This document shows, piece after piece, positions 51,265-62,544 of a stretch of 64,000 nt of DNA (the first letter of the stretch is position 1; each line of letters begins with the position of its first letter). The position numbers were made by a program, and so were the translations under genes. The DNA is taken from positions 1-64,000 of the forward strand of contig JBFWVT010000008.1 of the NCBI GenBank assembly GCA_050246595.1. The letters run 5' to 3'. The notes below the pieces were generated by a model, which ran no database searches, was not told where the DNA came from, and saw only the letters and a list, made by a program, of their open reading frames with translations. The DNA is from DATARH01 sp050246595 (GTDB lineage Bacteria > Pseudomonadota > Alphaproteobacteria > ATCC43930 > CGMCC-115725).

Positions 51265-53781
51265 CTATTCGCTGCGCAGATAGGGGGCCGGTTTCGCACC
51301 GAGCGCCCGCCAGGTGCCGGCCAGACCGAGCACGACCGTCAACCCGACCGCGCCCGACGCCGTCAGCAGCAGCGGCCAGGGCAGGAACGTCCAGCCCGCG
51401 TTCATCGGCCCGGTGACCAGCGCCCAGGCGGCAAGCGTACCGATGCCGCAGGCGATCGCCGCGGTGACAAGCCCCAGCAGCAGATGCTCGGCCAGAAACA
51501 TCCCGGCGACAAAGCCCGGTGTCGCGCCGAGCACCTTCAGCAGCACCGAGTCGTAAAGGCGGCGGCGATGACCGGCGGCGAGCGCGCCGCCGAGCACGAG
51601 CACCCCCGCAATCAGCGTCACCGAGGCGACGGCGCTGACCGCATCGCCGATCCGTTCGACGACCCCCGCCGCCGCCGCCAGCGCCTCGCGAACCGGGATC
51701 GCGGTGACGTTCGGCAACCGCTCGGTGACCTCGGCGGCGATATGCTCCGCGTCGGAGGGTGGCGCGTATACGGCAGCGAGATGGGTCTGCGGCGCCGCTT
51801 CGAGCGTGCCCGGCGCGAAGACAATCGCGAAATTGATGCCGAGCCGGGTCCATTCGATGCGGCGCAGACTGGCGATATGCCCGGTGATCTCGCGGCCGAG
51901 CAGGTTGATGGTCAGCGTGTCGCCGACCGCGAGCCCCATGCCGCGCGCCAACTCGGCGTCGAACGAAATCAGCGGCGGGCCGCGATAATCGGGCGGCCAC
52001 CACTGCCCGGCGACGATGCGGGAACCTCTTGGCGGCACCCCGGCATAGGTCAGACCGCGCTCGTTGCGCAACGCCCACTCCGCCTCCTGCGCCACCTCGG
52101 CCTGCTCGACCGGGGTGCCGTTCAGCCGCGTGATGCGGCCGCGCAGCATCGGCACCTGCTCGAAGCGGGCGCCCGGAACTGCGGCGACGATCCGCTCGAA
52201 CTCGGCGAGCTGGCCGGGCTGAATATCGATATAGAAATCCGCCGGGGCGTCGTCGGCCAGACGCTCGCCGATCTCGGCCGCGAGATTGCCCTGCACGAGC
52301 GCGACCGCGATCATCACGCTGAGACCGATGCCGAGCGAAACGACGATTCGCGCCGCCGCGCCGCCGGGACGATGCAGATTGGCAAGCGCGAGCCGCAGCA
52401 GCGGACGGTGCGGCCGCGGCGCGCGGCGCGCGGCTTCGGTCACGGCCCAGGCGGCGAGGCGGAACAGCGCGAAAGCGGCGAGTGCGCCGCCGATATACCA
52501 CAGCGCAAAGCGGCGCTCCGGCGCGTTCAGCACGATCATCGCCGCGAGCGCCAGGACCGCGAGGGCGGTTGCTCCGGCCGCCAGCGGCGCCAGACGGCGC
52601 GGCGCCGGCGAGACGCGGTCGCGCCACAGCGCACCGGGCGGAATGCGGCCGATTGCGGCCAGCGGCCACAGCGCGAAAACCAGCGTCGCCAGCAGACCGC
52701 AAACCGCCGCGAAGCCGAGCGGCGCCCAATACGCCGCGACCGGCAGCGCCATCGGCAGCAAGCCCGCGAGCAGCGGTCCCGCAACCAGCGGCACGGCGCT
52801 GCCGAGCAATAGGCCGATCGCGATCCCGATCAGCGCCAGCGCCAGGATCTGGAGCAGATAGGTCGCGAAGACGAACCCCGTCGAGGCCCCAAGACATTTC
52901 AGCGTCGCAATCGCCTCGGTCTTGCTCGCGATATAACCGGCGACGGCGTTGCCGATCCCGATGCCGCCGACAAGCAGCGCCGTGACGCCGGCCAGGTTCA
53001 GAAAAAACCCGAGCCGGTCGAGCCATCGCTCCAGCGACGGCGCCGGGTCGGCGCCGCTGCGCAAACGCCAGCCGGCCCGCGGAAACGCGACGCGGGCCTG
53101 TTCGATCCAGGCTATGGCATCGCGTTCCGCGGGCAATCTGATCCGGTACTCGTAATTGACCAGTGCTCCGGGGCGCAGCAATCCGGTCTCCGCCAGCGCC
53201 TCCCGGGCGATCAGGACGCGCGGACCAAACGACAGACCGCCTATGGCGGCGTCGGGCAGACGCTCGATCAGCGCAGTCAGGCGGAATTCCGCATCGCCGA
53301 TGCGGAATTTTTCCCCCGGTTGCAACCCGAGCCGGGCGGAGGCAGCCGCTTCCATGACGGCGCCGGACATACCGCCGTCCCGCGTCAGACCCGTCGCGAG
53401 CGGGAGGGCGGGGTTCAGCGCCACGGTACCGTAAAGCGGGTAGGCGGTATCGACCGCGCGCAATTCGATCAGGCTGCGGCGCTTCCCGTCGAGCGAGCGC
53501 GCCATTGCGCGCAGGTTCGCGGTCTCGGACAGGGTGCCCTCGCGAGCGAGAAACGCGCGCTCCGCGTCATCGGCCGGACGCAGGGTCAGCCGCGCGCTGA
53601 CATCGCCGCCCAGCAGAACCCGCGCGTCGGCGCGCAGCCCAGCTTCGACGGAAGCCCGCAGCGAGCCGATCGCGGCGATCGCGCCGACCCCGAGCACGAG
53701 ACAGGCGAGAAACACGCGAAACCCGCGCAGCCCGCCGCGCAGCTCGCGCCCGGCGAGGCGAAGGGTATTGCCGACGAGCAT
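51265..53781 (-). CDS. FtsX-like ABC transporter permease (YbbP type)
   Basis: 838 residues. The N-terminal helix (VFLACLVLGVGAIAAIGSL) is followed by a MacB-like periplasmic domain, three helices around residues 250-400 (LNLAGVTALLVGGIGIGNAV, LLQILALALIGIAIG), a second periplasmic domain, and a C-terminal FtsX domain with three helices ending in AGTWRALGAKPAPYLRSE. This doubled FtsX architecture is that of YbbP permeases, which work with a YbbA-type ATPase. No ATPase gene is adjacent here. A start at 53826 is also possible. It lies 60 nt downstream of metK. Confidence 0.87.
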   Translation of the reverse strand: MLVGNTLRLAGRELRGGLRGFRVFLACLVLGVGAIAAIGSLRASVEAGLRADARVLLGGDVSARLTLRPADDAERAFLAREGTLSETANLRAMARSLDGKRRSLIELRAVDTAYPLYGTVALNPALPLATGLTRDGGMSGAVMEAAASARLGLQPGEKFRIGDAEFRLTALIERLPDAAIGGLSFGPRVLIAREALAETGLLRPGALVNYEYRIRLPAERDAIAWIEQARVAFPRAGWRLRSGADPAPSLERWLDRLGFFLNLAGVTALLVGGIGIGNAVAGYIASKTEAIATLKCLGASTGFVFATYLLQILALALIGIAIGLLLGSAVPLVAGPLLAGLLPMALPVAAYWAPLGFAAVCGLLATLVFALWPLAAIGRIPPGALWRDRVSPAPRRLAPLAAGATALAVLALAAMIVLNAPERRFALWYIGGALAAFALFRLAAWAVTEAARRAPRPHRPLLRLALANLHRPGGAAARIVVSLGIGLSVMIAVALVQGNLAAEIGERLADDAPADFYIDIQPGQLAEFERIVAAVPGARFEQVPMLRGRITRLNGTPVEQAEVAQEAEWALRNERGLTYAGVPPRGSRIVAGQWWPPDYRGPPLISFDAELARGMGLAVGDTLTINLLGREITGHIASLRRIEWTRLGINFAIVFAPGTLEAAPQTHLAAVYAPPSDAEHIAAEVTERLPNVTAIPVREALAAAAGVVERIGDAVSAVASVTLIAGVLVLGGALAAGHRRRLYDSVLLKVLGATPGFVAGMFLAEHLLLGLVTAAIACGIGTLAAWALVTGPMNAGWTFLPWPLLLTASGAVGLTVVLGLAGTWRALGAKPAPYLRSE

Positions 53782-53841
53782 CAGCCGGCCGCGAGTACCC
53801 AACTCAGCCCCAACGCACCTTTTCAAGGCGATATGCGCAGA

Positions 53842-55008
<1,167 letters not shown>

Positions 55009-55115
55009 CGGACAGTCTCCTTAAACTCGCGAGGCTCTGAACAGAAATAGAGCCATGGACGACAGCGTCACGTGTCGGTCCGGCGAGTAATTTGTCGAAT
55101 GCCGGCCGAGACCCG

Positions 55116-55619
55116 TCAAGTCTCATCTTGTCGTCTGCCGCGGGTCGCCTGGCCGCCGGCAGGCTTGTCGCCGCTCGGGTCGGATTCGGCAGCGAGCGCC
55201 TTGGCGAGATCGAGCAGACGCCGGCGAACCGCCGCATCCTCAATCGAGAAATAAGCCCGGATCAGTTCGATCGTCTCGCGCTTGCGCAGCGGGTCCGATT
55301 CGAAGGCCTCGGCCGGAGGCTCGGCAAACCCGCCCATCGCCGGCGCGCGCACCGGATCGGTATCGTCGAAAAAGAACGAGATCGGGACATCCAGCACCCG
55401 GCTCAACTCGTACAATCGGCTCGCCCCGATCCGGTTCGCGCCGCGTTCGTATTTCTGCACCTGCTGGAAGGTCAGCCCGATCGCCTCGCCGAGCTTTTCC
55501 TGGCTGAGGCCGAGCATGTTTCGGCGCAACCGCAGCCGCGCTCCGACGCGAACGTCGATCGGGTTTGGGATTTCCGTCCTCGGACGGCCCGGCCGACGGG
55601 GAGGTTGCGATCGTGCCAT
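55116..55619 (-). CDS. XRE-family transcriptional regulator
   Basis: 167 residues. A basic Pro/Arg-rich N-terminus precedes the HTH_3 domain (about 25-85) with RRNMLGLSQEKLGEAIGLTFQQVQKYERG, where LSQEKLGEAIG and FQQVQKYERG form the two key helices, then ISFFFDD. This sequence closely resembles the small regulator found upstream of metK in many alphaproteobacteria, whose targets there are not well defined. Starts at TTG 55625 or ATG 55619 are possible. A 246 bp gap to lnt shows no gene and probably holds its promoter. Confidence 0.9.
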   Translation of the reverse strand: MARSQPPRRPGRPRTEIPNPIDVRVGARLRLRRNMLGLSQEKLGEAIGLTFQQVQKYERGANRIGASRLYELSRVLDVPISFFFDDTDPVRAPAMGGFAEPPAEAFESDPLRKRETIELIRAYFSIEDAAVRRRLLDLAKALAAESDPSGDKPAGGQATRGRRQDET

Positions 55620-55871
55620 TTCCAAGGGTCAGCAAAATCCCTTTCGGGTGTCCTTGCCGTGAAGCAATTCGTGTGCCATGCGTTATTATTCAACCTGTTA
55701 GGGTCCAACCTCGCGACGCGCACGCAGAATATGTAAACCTGGCCGACACGACCCAAGCGGGTGCGAAGCGACGGCGACCCGCTCTGCCGCGGAAATCCAG
55801 GAGATTGGCGCGGCAGCACACTGTAAGATTTCTCGACAGAATCTGCCACAAGCCTGTAACACGCAACAAGC

Positions 55872-57489
55872 TCAAATATGATGGCCGTGCCGGAAAGCGG
55901 CCGGCACGAGACCGAGCAGCAGCATCGTCAGAAAAATCCAGTCCCCGGTCTTCGAATACAAGGTCGGCTCCACTGCCTCGGGCAGCGCGATATCGGCATA
56001 ACCGATGCCGTCGAGACGGGTGCGCGCGACGATGCGGCCGGCCGGATCGACAACCCCGCTGATGCCATTATTGGCGGCGCGCACCAGCGGCATCCCCTCC
56101 TCGATCGCGCGGGTGCGGGCGATCGCGAAATGCTGATACGGGCCGGAGCTGCGACCGTACCAGGCGTCATTTGTGACGTTGAGCATCCAGGCCGGGCGCG
56201 CGGCGGCGTCGGTGACGCGGCCGGGGAAGATCGCTTCGTAGCAGACCGTCGCGGAAAACGCCGGCAGGCCTGGCAGCGTCAAGGTTTGCGGCCCCGGACC
56301 GGGGGTCATGTCGATCGCCCCTGGAATAAAATTGTCGATCGGCAACAGACCTCGGAACGGCATGTACTCGCCAAACGGTACGAGATGCGCCTTGTCGTAA
56401 ACGGCGCGGATCGCGCCGGTGCCGTCGATCGCCTCGATGCTGTTCCAGATCTGTGTCACCGGCGCGGGCGGCGGGTTGGCCCGTATCGCGCCGGTAATTA
56501 CATACCCGCCCTCGGGCGCAACCGAAGCGATCGCGGCGCGGTGTTCGGGGTGGCGTTCGAGCACAAAGGTGGCGGCCGCTTCGGGCCAGATCACCGCGGC
56601 GAGCTTGTGCATCGAAGGCGCAGCGCTGAGTTCGAGCAGACCGCGGAAATTGGCCTCGGCGGCGGCCGGGTCCCATTTGATGTGCTGCGGCACCGAGGGT
56701 TGCACGAGACGCAGCCATAGGTCGGTCGGGCGCGTCGGCAGCATCCCGAGCCGGATCGCCCCGGCCGCCGCCGGCAGCAGGACGAGCAGGGCTGCGGCCA
56801 CCACCGGGGCGACGCGCCGCATCCGCTTCATCGGCAGCAGCGACGTGCCGCCAAGCAGGGCCGGCAGCGCCGCCGCCAGTACGGTCAGAAAACCGAGCCC
56901 GTAAATCCCGATCCAGGCGGTGCTCTGCAACACCGTGAGCGCCCCCGGGAAACCGCCGGCCCAGACATACCCGACCAGGTTCCACGGAAACCCGGTCAGG
57001 ATATGACCGCGCAGCCATTCGGCCGCGCTCCACAGAACCGCGAACAGGCAGATCCGCGCCGCCGGGGCAAGACGCAGCCGGCGTGTGGCATAGGCGGTCA
57101 GACCGAGAACGGCGGCGGAAAACAGCGCCAGGAAAGCGGGCAGGCCGAGCACGGCGAACGGCAGGGCCCACCAGAAACGGGCGATATCGACAAACAGCGC
57201 CGCCGCGATCCAGTAGAGGCCGGCGGCGAAAAAACCGAGACCGAAGACATAGCCGAGGCGGGACGAGGCCCGCGCGTCGGCGCTGCCTTCGTCGAGCCAC
57301 AGCAGCCCCGGAAAGGCGACAAAGATCAGCGGCGTCAGATCGATCGGCGGCAGTGCCGCGGCGAGCAGCACGCCAAGCAGAAAGCCGAGTCCATAGCGTC
57401 GCCAGCCGGTCAGCCCGGCGAGTTCCTGCGCCAGCCGGCACAGCGGGGTCTCGACCCTTGCTCCGGGGCCGGCCCGCAACAGCGAAGTG

Positions 57490-57497
<8 letters not shown>
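55872..57497 (-). CDS. lnt: Apolipoprotein N-acyltransferase
   Basis: 541 residues from a GTG at 57497, which has AAAGGGG 7 nt upstream and overlaps corC by 8 nt. An N-terminal block of about six membrane helices (GFLLGVLLAAALPP, YVFGLGFFAAGLYWIAAAL) precedes the periplasmic nitrilase domain with its Glu-Lys-Cys triad: VIWPEAAATF, YDKAHLVPFGEY and TVCYEAIFP. A last helix closes it. Lnt adds the third acyl chain to outer-membrane lipoproteins and would act on the several lipoproteins in this window. ATG codons at 57539 and 57515 are alternatives. Confidence 0.96.
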
Positions 57498-58425
<928 letters not shown>

Positions 58426-58452
58426 CGAAGATAAAGACGGTCTATCTACCGT

Positions 58453-58965
58453 TCACATAGTGTCAGCATACGGCGCCGGAACCCCCAGCCCTGCGAGTAT
58501 CCTGGTTTCGCGAGCTTCCATCAGTGCGGCATCGGCGTCGCTCTCGTGATCGAAGCCGAGCAGGTGCAGCACACCGTGCACGACGAGATGCGAAACATGA
58601 TCGGCCAGCCTCTTGCGCTGCTCCGCCGCCTCGCGCGCCACGGTCTCGAAGGCGAGCACGACATCGCCGAGAAGAACCGGCGCGCCGGGCGGCGGCGGTT
58701 CCGCCGGGTCGCTCAGCGCAAAAGACAGCACATTGGTCGGGGCATCCTCGCCGCGCCAGGTCCGGTTCAGCATGCGCTGCTCAGGATCGTCGGTCAGCAC
58801 GATGCCGAGCAGCGCCGGTCCCTCCGCCCTCCCCCGCCATTCGGCGGCGAGCGCCGCGCGCGCCGCCGTCTCGACCAGGGAAGCGGCATCGGGGCACGCG
58901 GCCAGCCAAGCGTCGCGCGACACGGTCACGGTGATCTCGGCGGAATTGTCGGCGGAGGGGATCAT
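58453..58965 (-). CDS. ybeY: Endoribonuclease YbeY, rRNA maturation factor
   Basis: 170 residues. The zinc motif HGVLHLLGFDHESD carries the three histidines, and LNRTWRGEDAPTNVLSFAL with LLGDVVLAFETVAREA are the other conserved blocks. YbeY acts in 16S rRNA 3' processing and ribosome quality control. The start at 58965 follows the family N-terminus; the frame is open further upstream, without similarity. It lies between phoH and corC, its usual partners. Confidence 0.95.
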   Translation of the reverse strand: MIPSADNSAEITVTVSRDAWLAACPDAASLVETAARAALAAEWRGRAEGPALLGIVLTDDPEQRMLNRTWRGEDAPTNVLSFALSDPAEPPPPGAPVLLGDVVLAFETVAREAAEQRKRLADHVSHLVVHGVLHLLGFDHESDADAALMEARETRILAGLGVPAPYADTM

Positions 58966-59062
58966 CGCCGGCGGAAAGCGCGCGGGCTTTTCGGACCGCT
59001 TCCGTCTCGGCCGCAATGCGGGCGAGACGCAAGCAGTCCAAAAAGCACGGTACAACAGCCGC

Positions 59063-60079
59063 TCACCCCGGCTCCTCGTCACGGCGCAAGGCACGATCGC
59101 GCGCCTCGTAAGCGCCGACAATGCGCGCGACCAGTTTGTGGCGCACCACATCCTTTTCGGTGAACCGCACGATCCCGATTTCCTCGACCCCGCGCAAGGC
59201 TTCGAGCGCGTCGGCCAAACCGGAGCGGGTGCCGGGCGGCAGATCGATCTGGGTCGGGTCGCCGGTCACCACCATGCGCGACCCCTCGCCGAGCCGGGTC
59301 AGAAACATCTTCATCTGCACCGGCGTCGTGTTCTGCGCCTCGTCGAGGATAACAAAGGCATGCGCCAGGGTGCGGCCGCGCATGAACGCGATCGGCGCCA
59401 CCTCGATCTCGCCGCTCGCGAGGCGCTTGGCGAGCTGGTCGGCCGGCAGCATGTCGTTCAGCGCGTCAAAGATCGGCCGCAGATAGGGATCGACCTTCTC
59501 GCGCAGATCGCCGGGCAGAAAGCCCAGCCGTTCGCCGGCCTCGACCGCCGGTCGCGACAGGATGATCCGCTCAACCTTGCCGGTCATCAGCAGATCGATC
59601 GCGGCGGCGACCGCGAGATAGGTCTTCCCGGTGCCGGCGGGACCCAGGCCGAATACCAGCTCGTGCTCGCGCATTGCCTTGACGTAATGCGCCTGCGCCG
59701 CCGAGCGCGGCGCGATGCGCCGCTTGCGCGTGCGAAACCCGCTGTCGTCGCGCCACAGGCTGAAGCTCTTATCCTCGATCTCGGCCTGCGCCAGCCGGAT
59801 CGCCGCGTCCACCGAGGCGGTGTCGATATCCTGCCCGCGCTTCAGCCGATCGTAGAGGCGGCTCAGCACGAGACGGCCCACTTCCGTCGCCGAGGCGGGA
59901 CCGGCGATCGACACACGGTTGCCGCGCGGGATCAGCGACACGCCGAGCTGGCGCTCGATGCGGTCGAGATGCTGGTCGCGCTCGCCGTACAGCGCTGGCA
60001 ACAGCAGATTGTCCTCGAATTCGAGCTGGGTGCGCCCGGCGGCGCCGGGACCGGCCTCGACCGGTGGCGGTGCGCTCAT
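59063..60079 (-). CDS. phoH: PhoH-like ATPase (YbeZ)
   Basis: 338 residues. Walker A GLGPAGTGKTYLAVAAA and Walker B AFVILDEAQNTTP are clear, with the PhoH marks SRPAVEAGERLGFLPGDL and VVTGDPTQIDLP. An N-terminal KH-like segment (about 20-80, VSLIPRGNRVSIAG) fits YbeZ. It partners with YbeY in RNA metabolism and is probably an RNA helicase or nucleotidase. Its ATG overlaps the end of miaB by 4 nt (ATGA). Confidence 0.95.
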   Translation of the reverse strand: MSAPPPVEAGPGAAGRTQLEFEDNLLLPALYGERDQHLDRIERQLGVSLIPRGNRVSIAGPASATEVGRLVLSRLYDRLKRGQDIDTASVDAAIRLAQAEIEDKSFSLWRDDSGFRTRKRRIAPRSAAQAHYVKAMREHELVFGLGPAGTGKTYLAVAAAIDLLMTGKVERIILSRPAVEAGERLGFLPGDLREKVDPYLRPIFDALNDMLPADQLAKRLASGEIEVAPIAFMRGRTLAHAFVILDEAQNTTPVQMKMFLTRLGEGSRMVVTGDPTQIDLPPGTRSGLADALEALRGVEEIGIVRFTEKDVVRHKLVARIVGAYEARDRALRRDEEPG

Positions 60080-61515
60080 GCCCGGTGCACCGCCGGCGGA
60101 GCACCGCCCGACAGATGCGTGTTCCCGCGCCCCGACAGGGCCGGCTCCCCGCGCCCATTGCCGAATGGTGCGACGGCGCCGGCGAGGCTGTTGGGTTCGG
60201 CCCGGTGGATCACGACCGGCACGATGTCGCCGATCCGCTCGGTCCCGGCATCGGCATGCACGGCTTGCAGATACGGGCTGCGGCCGACCAGCTGCCCCTC
60301 ATGCCGGCCCGGTTTCTCGAACAGCACCGGCAGCACCCGGTCGATACAGGCGGTGTTGAAGTCGCGCTGCTGCCGTTGCAGCAGAGCCTGCAATTCGGCG
60401 AGACGCTCGGCCTTGACCGGCTCCGGGACCTGGTCGGATGCGCTCGCGGCCGGAGTGCCGGGGCGCGGCGAATACTTGAACGAAAAGGCCTGCGCAAACC
60501 CGATCTCGCGCACCAACTCCAGCGTGTCCTGAAAATCGGCCGCGCTTTCTCCGGGATAGCCGACGATAAAATCCGACGACAACGCGAGGTCCGGACGCGC
60601 CCGGCGCAGCTTTTCGACGGTGCAGCGATAATCGTCGGCGGTGTGCCGGCGGTTCATCGCGCTCAGCACCCGGTCGGAGCCGCTCTGCACCGGCAGGTGC
60701 AGAAACGGCATCAGCTCGGGCACGTCGCGATGCGCCGCGATCAGCAACTCATCGACATCGCGCGGATGCGAGGTCGTGTAGCGCAGCCGGGCAAGCTCCG
60801 GTACTGCGGCAAGCGCACGGATCAGCTCGCCCAAACCCCACTCGCCGCCATCCGGCGCGGCGCCGTGATAGGCGTTGACATTCTGCCCGAGCAAGGTGAT
60901 CTCGCGGGCGCCGTTCGCAGCCAGAAGCCGCGCTTCGGCGATCACCGCATCGGCCGGGCGCGAATACTCGGCGCCGCGCGTGTAGGGGACGACACAAAAC
61001 GTGCAGAACTTGTCGCAACCTTCCTGCACGGTCAGAAAGGCGGTGATGCCGCTCGCGCCCCCTGCGGCGTGCTCAAGGCGCGGCAAATGATCGAATTTCG
61101 GCTCGGCCGGAAAGCTTGTATCCAGAACCTGACGGGAGCCGCCGCTCCGCTCGGCCTGTGCCAGCATTTCGGGCAGGCGGTGATAGGCAAGCGGCCCGAA
61201 AACAAGATCGACAAACGGCGCGCGCGCCAGGATTTCCTCGCCTTCGGCCTGCGCGACGCAGCCGGCGACGGCGATCATCATATGGCCACCGCTTCGTTCG
61301 CGCGCGATTTTCAGGCGGCGGATCGCGCCGAGTTCGGAGAAGACCTTTTCGGCCGCTTTTTCGCGGATGTGGCAGGTGTTGAGGATCACAAGATCGGCGC
61401 CGTCCGGGCCGGCGGACGGGGCATAGCCGAGCGGGGCCAGCAACTCGGCCATGCGCGCCGAGTCGTAAACATTCATCTGGCAGCCATAGGTCTTTATGAA
61501 GAGCCGCTTTGTCAC
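60076..61515 (-). CDS. miaB: tRNA-2-methylthio-N6-dimethylallyladenosine synthase
   Basis: 479 residues. The N-terminal UPF0004 domain has cysteines in KTYGCQMNVYDS (Cys12), LNTCHIREKAAEK and VAGCVAQAEG, which bind the auxiliary cluster. The radical-SAM motif is CDKFCTFCVVPYTRG. A TRAM domain follows at the C-terminus (VLPVLFEKPGRHEGQLVGRSPYLQ-type text). MiaB adds the methylthio group to i6A37 of tRNA. About 40 extra C-terminal residues rich in Gly/Pro/His go beyond the usual end. Confidence 0.96.
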   Translation of the reverse strand: MTKRLFIKTYGCQMNVYDSARMAELLAPLGYAPSAGPDGADLVILNTCHIREKAAEKVFSELGAIRRLKIARERSGGHMMIAVAGCVAQAEGEEILARAPFVDLVFGPLAYHRLPEMLAQAERSGGSRQVLDTSFPAEPKFDHLPRLEHAAGGASGITAFLTVQEGCDKFCTFCVVPYTRGAEYSRPADAVIAEARLLAANGAREITLLGQNVNAYHGAAPDGGEWGLGELIRALAAVPELARLRYTTSHPRDVDELLIAAHRDVPELMPFLHLPVQSGSDRVLSAMNRRHTADDYRCTVEKLRRARPDLALSSDFIVGYPGESAADFQDTLELVREIGFAQAFSFKYSPRPGTPAASASDQVPEPVKAERLAELQALLQRQQRDFNTACIDRVLPVLFEKPGRHEGQLVGRSPYLQAVHADAGTERIGDIVPVVIHRAEPNSLAGAVAPFGNGRGEPALSGRGNTHLSGGAPPAVHRA

Positions 61516-61596
61516 GAATCACACGCCGTCAGGAAGTAAATCGCCACAGACGGGAAACCATTCCTTTGCGGTGCGGCGCGATCGCGGCGGCTTGCA

Positions 61597-62544
61597 TCAG
61601 GCGGCGACAGGCAAGCGCTGTTCAGGTAGCGGCCCATCGCGCTCCGGCGCCTCACGCCGCCCGCTCAACGCGCCGGCAAGCCCCTCGGCGACGCGTTCCT
61701 CGCAATAGCGGGCCAGGTTCTTGCGCGAGCCGCAGGCGGCCAATGTCGTCGGCGAGTGGAACTCGACGACGACTTCGAGCCGGCCAAGCCCCAGCATCCG
61801 CCACAGATGCGGCGCCAGCGACATCGAGCCGTACCATGCGATAAACGGTCGCAGCCCCCGCCCGAGCGGCATCCCGTCGAGCCTTGTATAGGCGATCGAC
61901 ACGGGCTGCACCGTCACCGCGCCGGCCCCCCCGTGGATCGCCCCCCTGTGGATCGCCCCCCTGTGGATCGCCCCCCCGTGGATCGCCCCCCTGTGGATCG
62001 CCCCTGGACCGGCGATGTGGTCGGCGACGCTGAACAGCGCGCTCTTGAACGGCAGCAGCCGGTTGCCGTCGCCGCTGGTGCCCTCGGGGAACAGGATCAG
62101 CGCCTCGCCGGCAGCGAGCCGCGCGGCGATGCTGTCGCGCTGCCGCGCCGTGCTGCGCGCCCGCCGATCGATGAACACCGAGCGCTGCAACCGCGCCAGC
62201 CAACCGAACAGCGGCCAAGAGGCGATCTCGGTCTTGGCGATAAACGAGGCATCGAGCAGCGAGCCCAGCACCGTGATGTCGAGATAGGAGATGTGGTTGG
62301 CCGCGAACAGCACCGGCCGCGCGGTGGCGGGTTGGCCGATCACGCGCACCTCGATACCGAGAATGCGGCGGCAGCAGCGATGATAGAGACGCGGGAAGGT
62401 GACGACCCAGCGCCGGCGCAGCGCCAGCCCCACGGCCTGCACCGGCATCAGCGGCACAGTCCAGAGAAGATAGACGCCGAGGCGCCAGAACCGGAGCGCG
62501 GACGAGCCGATATGATCCAGATTGGCGCGATCCAGGCTGCCCAT
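61597..62544 (-). CDS. olsA: Acyl-ACP 1-acylglycerol-3-phosphate / lyso-ornithine lipid acyltransferase, with in-frame repeat insert
   Basis: 315 residues. The PlsC motifs are present: NHISYLDITVLGS (NHxxxxD), FIAKTEIASWPLFGWLARLQRSVFIDR, FPEGTSGDG and a later VTVQPVSIAYT. It lies directly after olsB with no gap, so OlsA, which adds the second chain in ornithine lipid, is likely; a general PlsC role remains possible. Between FPEGTSGDG and VTVQPVSIAY, five GAIH(R/G) units are encoded by a 15 bp tandem repeat, an insertion not expected in the family. The first helix (LGVYLLWTVPLMPVQAVGL) anchors it in the membrane. Confidence 0.85.
   Translation of the reverse strand: MGSLDRANLDHIGSSALRFWRLGVYLLWTVPLMPVQAVGLALRRRWVVTFPRLYHRCCRRILGIEVRVIGQPATARPVLFAANHISYLDITVLGSLLDASFIAKTEIASWPLFGWLARLQRSVFIDRRARSTARQRDSIAARLAAGEALILFPEGTSGDGNRLLPFKSALFSVADHIAGPGAIHRGAIHGGAIHRGAIHRGAIHGGAGAVTVQPVSIAYTRLDGMPLGRGLRPFIAWYGSMSLAPHLWRMLGLGRLEVVVEFHSPTTLAACGSRKNLARYCEERVAEGLAGALSGRREAPERDGPLPEQRLPVAA
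61933..62007. repeat. 15 bp minisatellite, five copies, in frame in the acyltransferase
   Basis: The unit GTGGATCGCCCCCCY occurs at 61933, 61948, 61963, 61978 and 61993, differing only at one C/T position. It encodes GAIH(R/G) units on the minus strand. The copies are so similar that they must have arisen recently, and 15 bp steps keep the frame. Confidence 0.92.

Noticed and set aside
55009..55115. SAM-responsive riboswitch upstream of metK
   Set aside because: I looked for the SAM-II and SAM/SAH consensus in the metK leader and did not find the conserved segments. A covariance-model search would be decisive.
61926..62010. Possible CRISPR-like array of short repeats
   Set aside because: The units are contiguous 15 bp with no spacers, and they are in frame in the acyltransferase, so this is a minisatellite. 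No CRISPR array or cas gene is present in the window.
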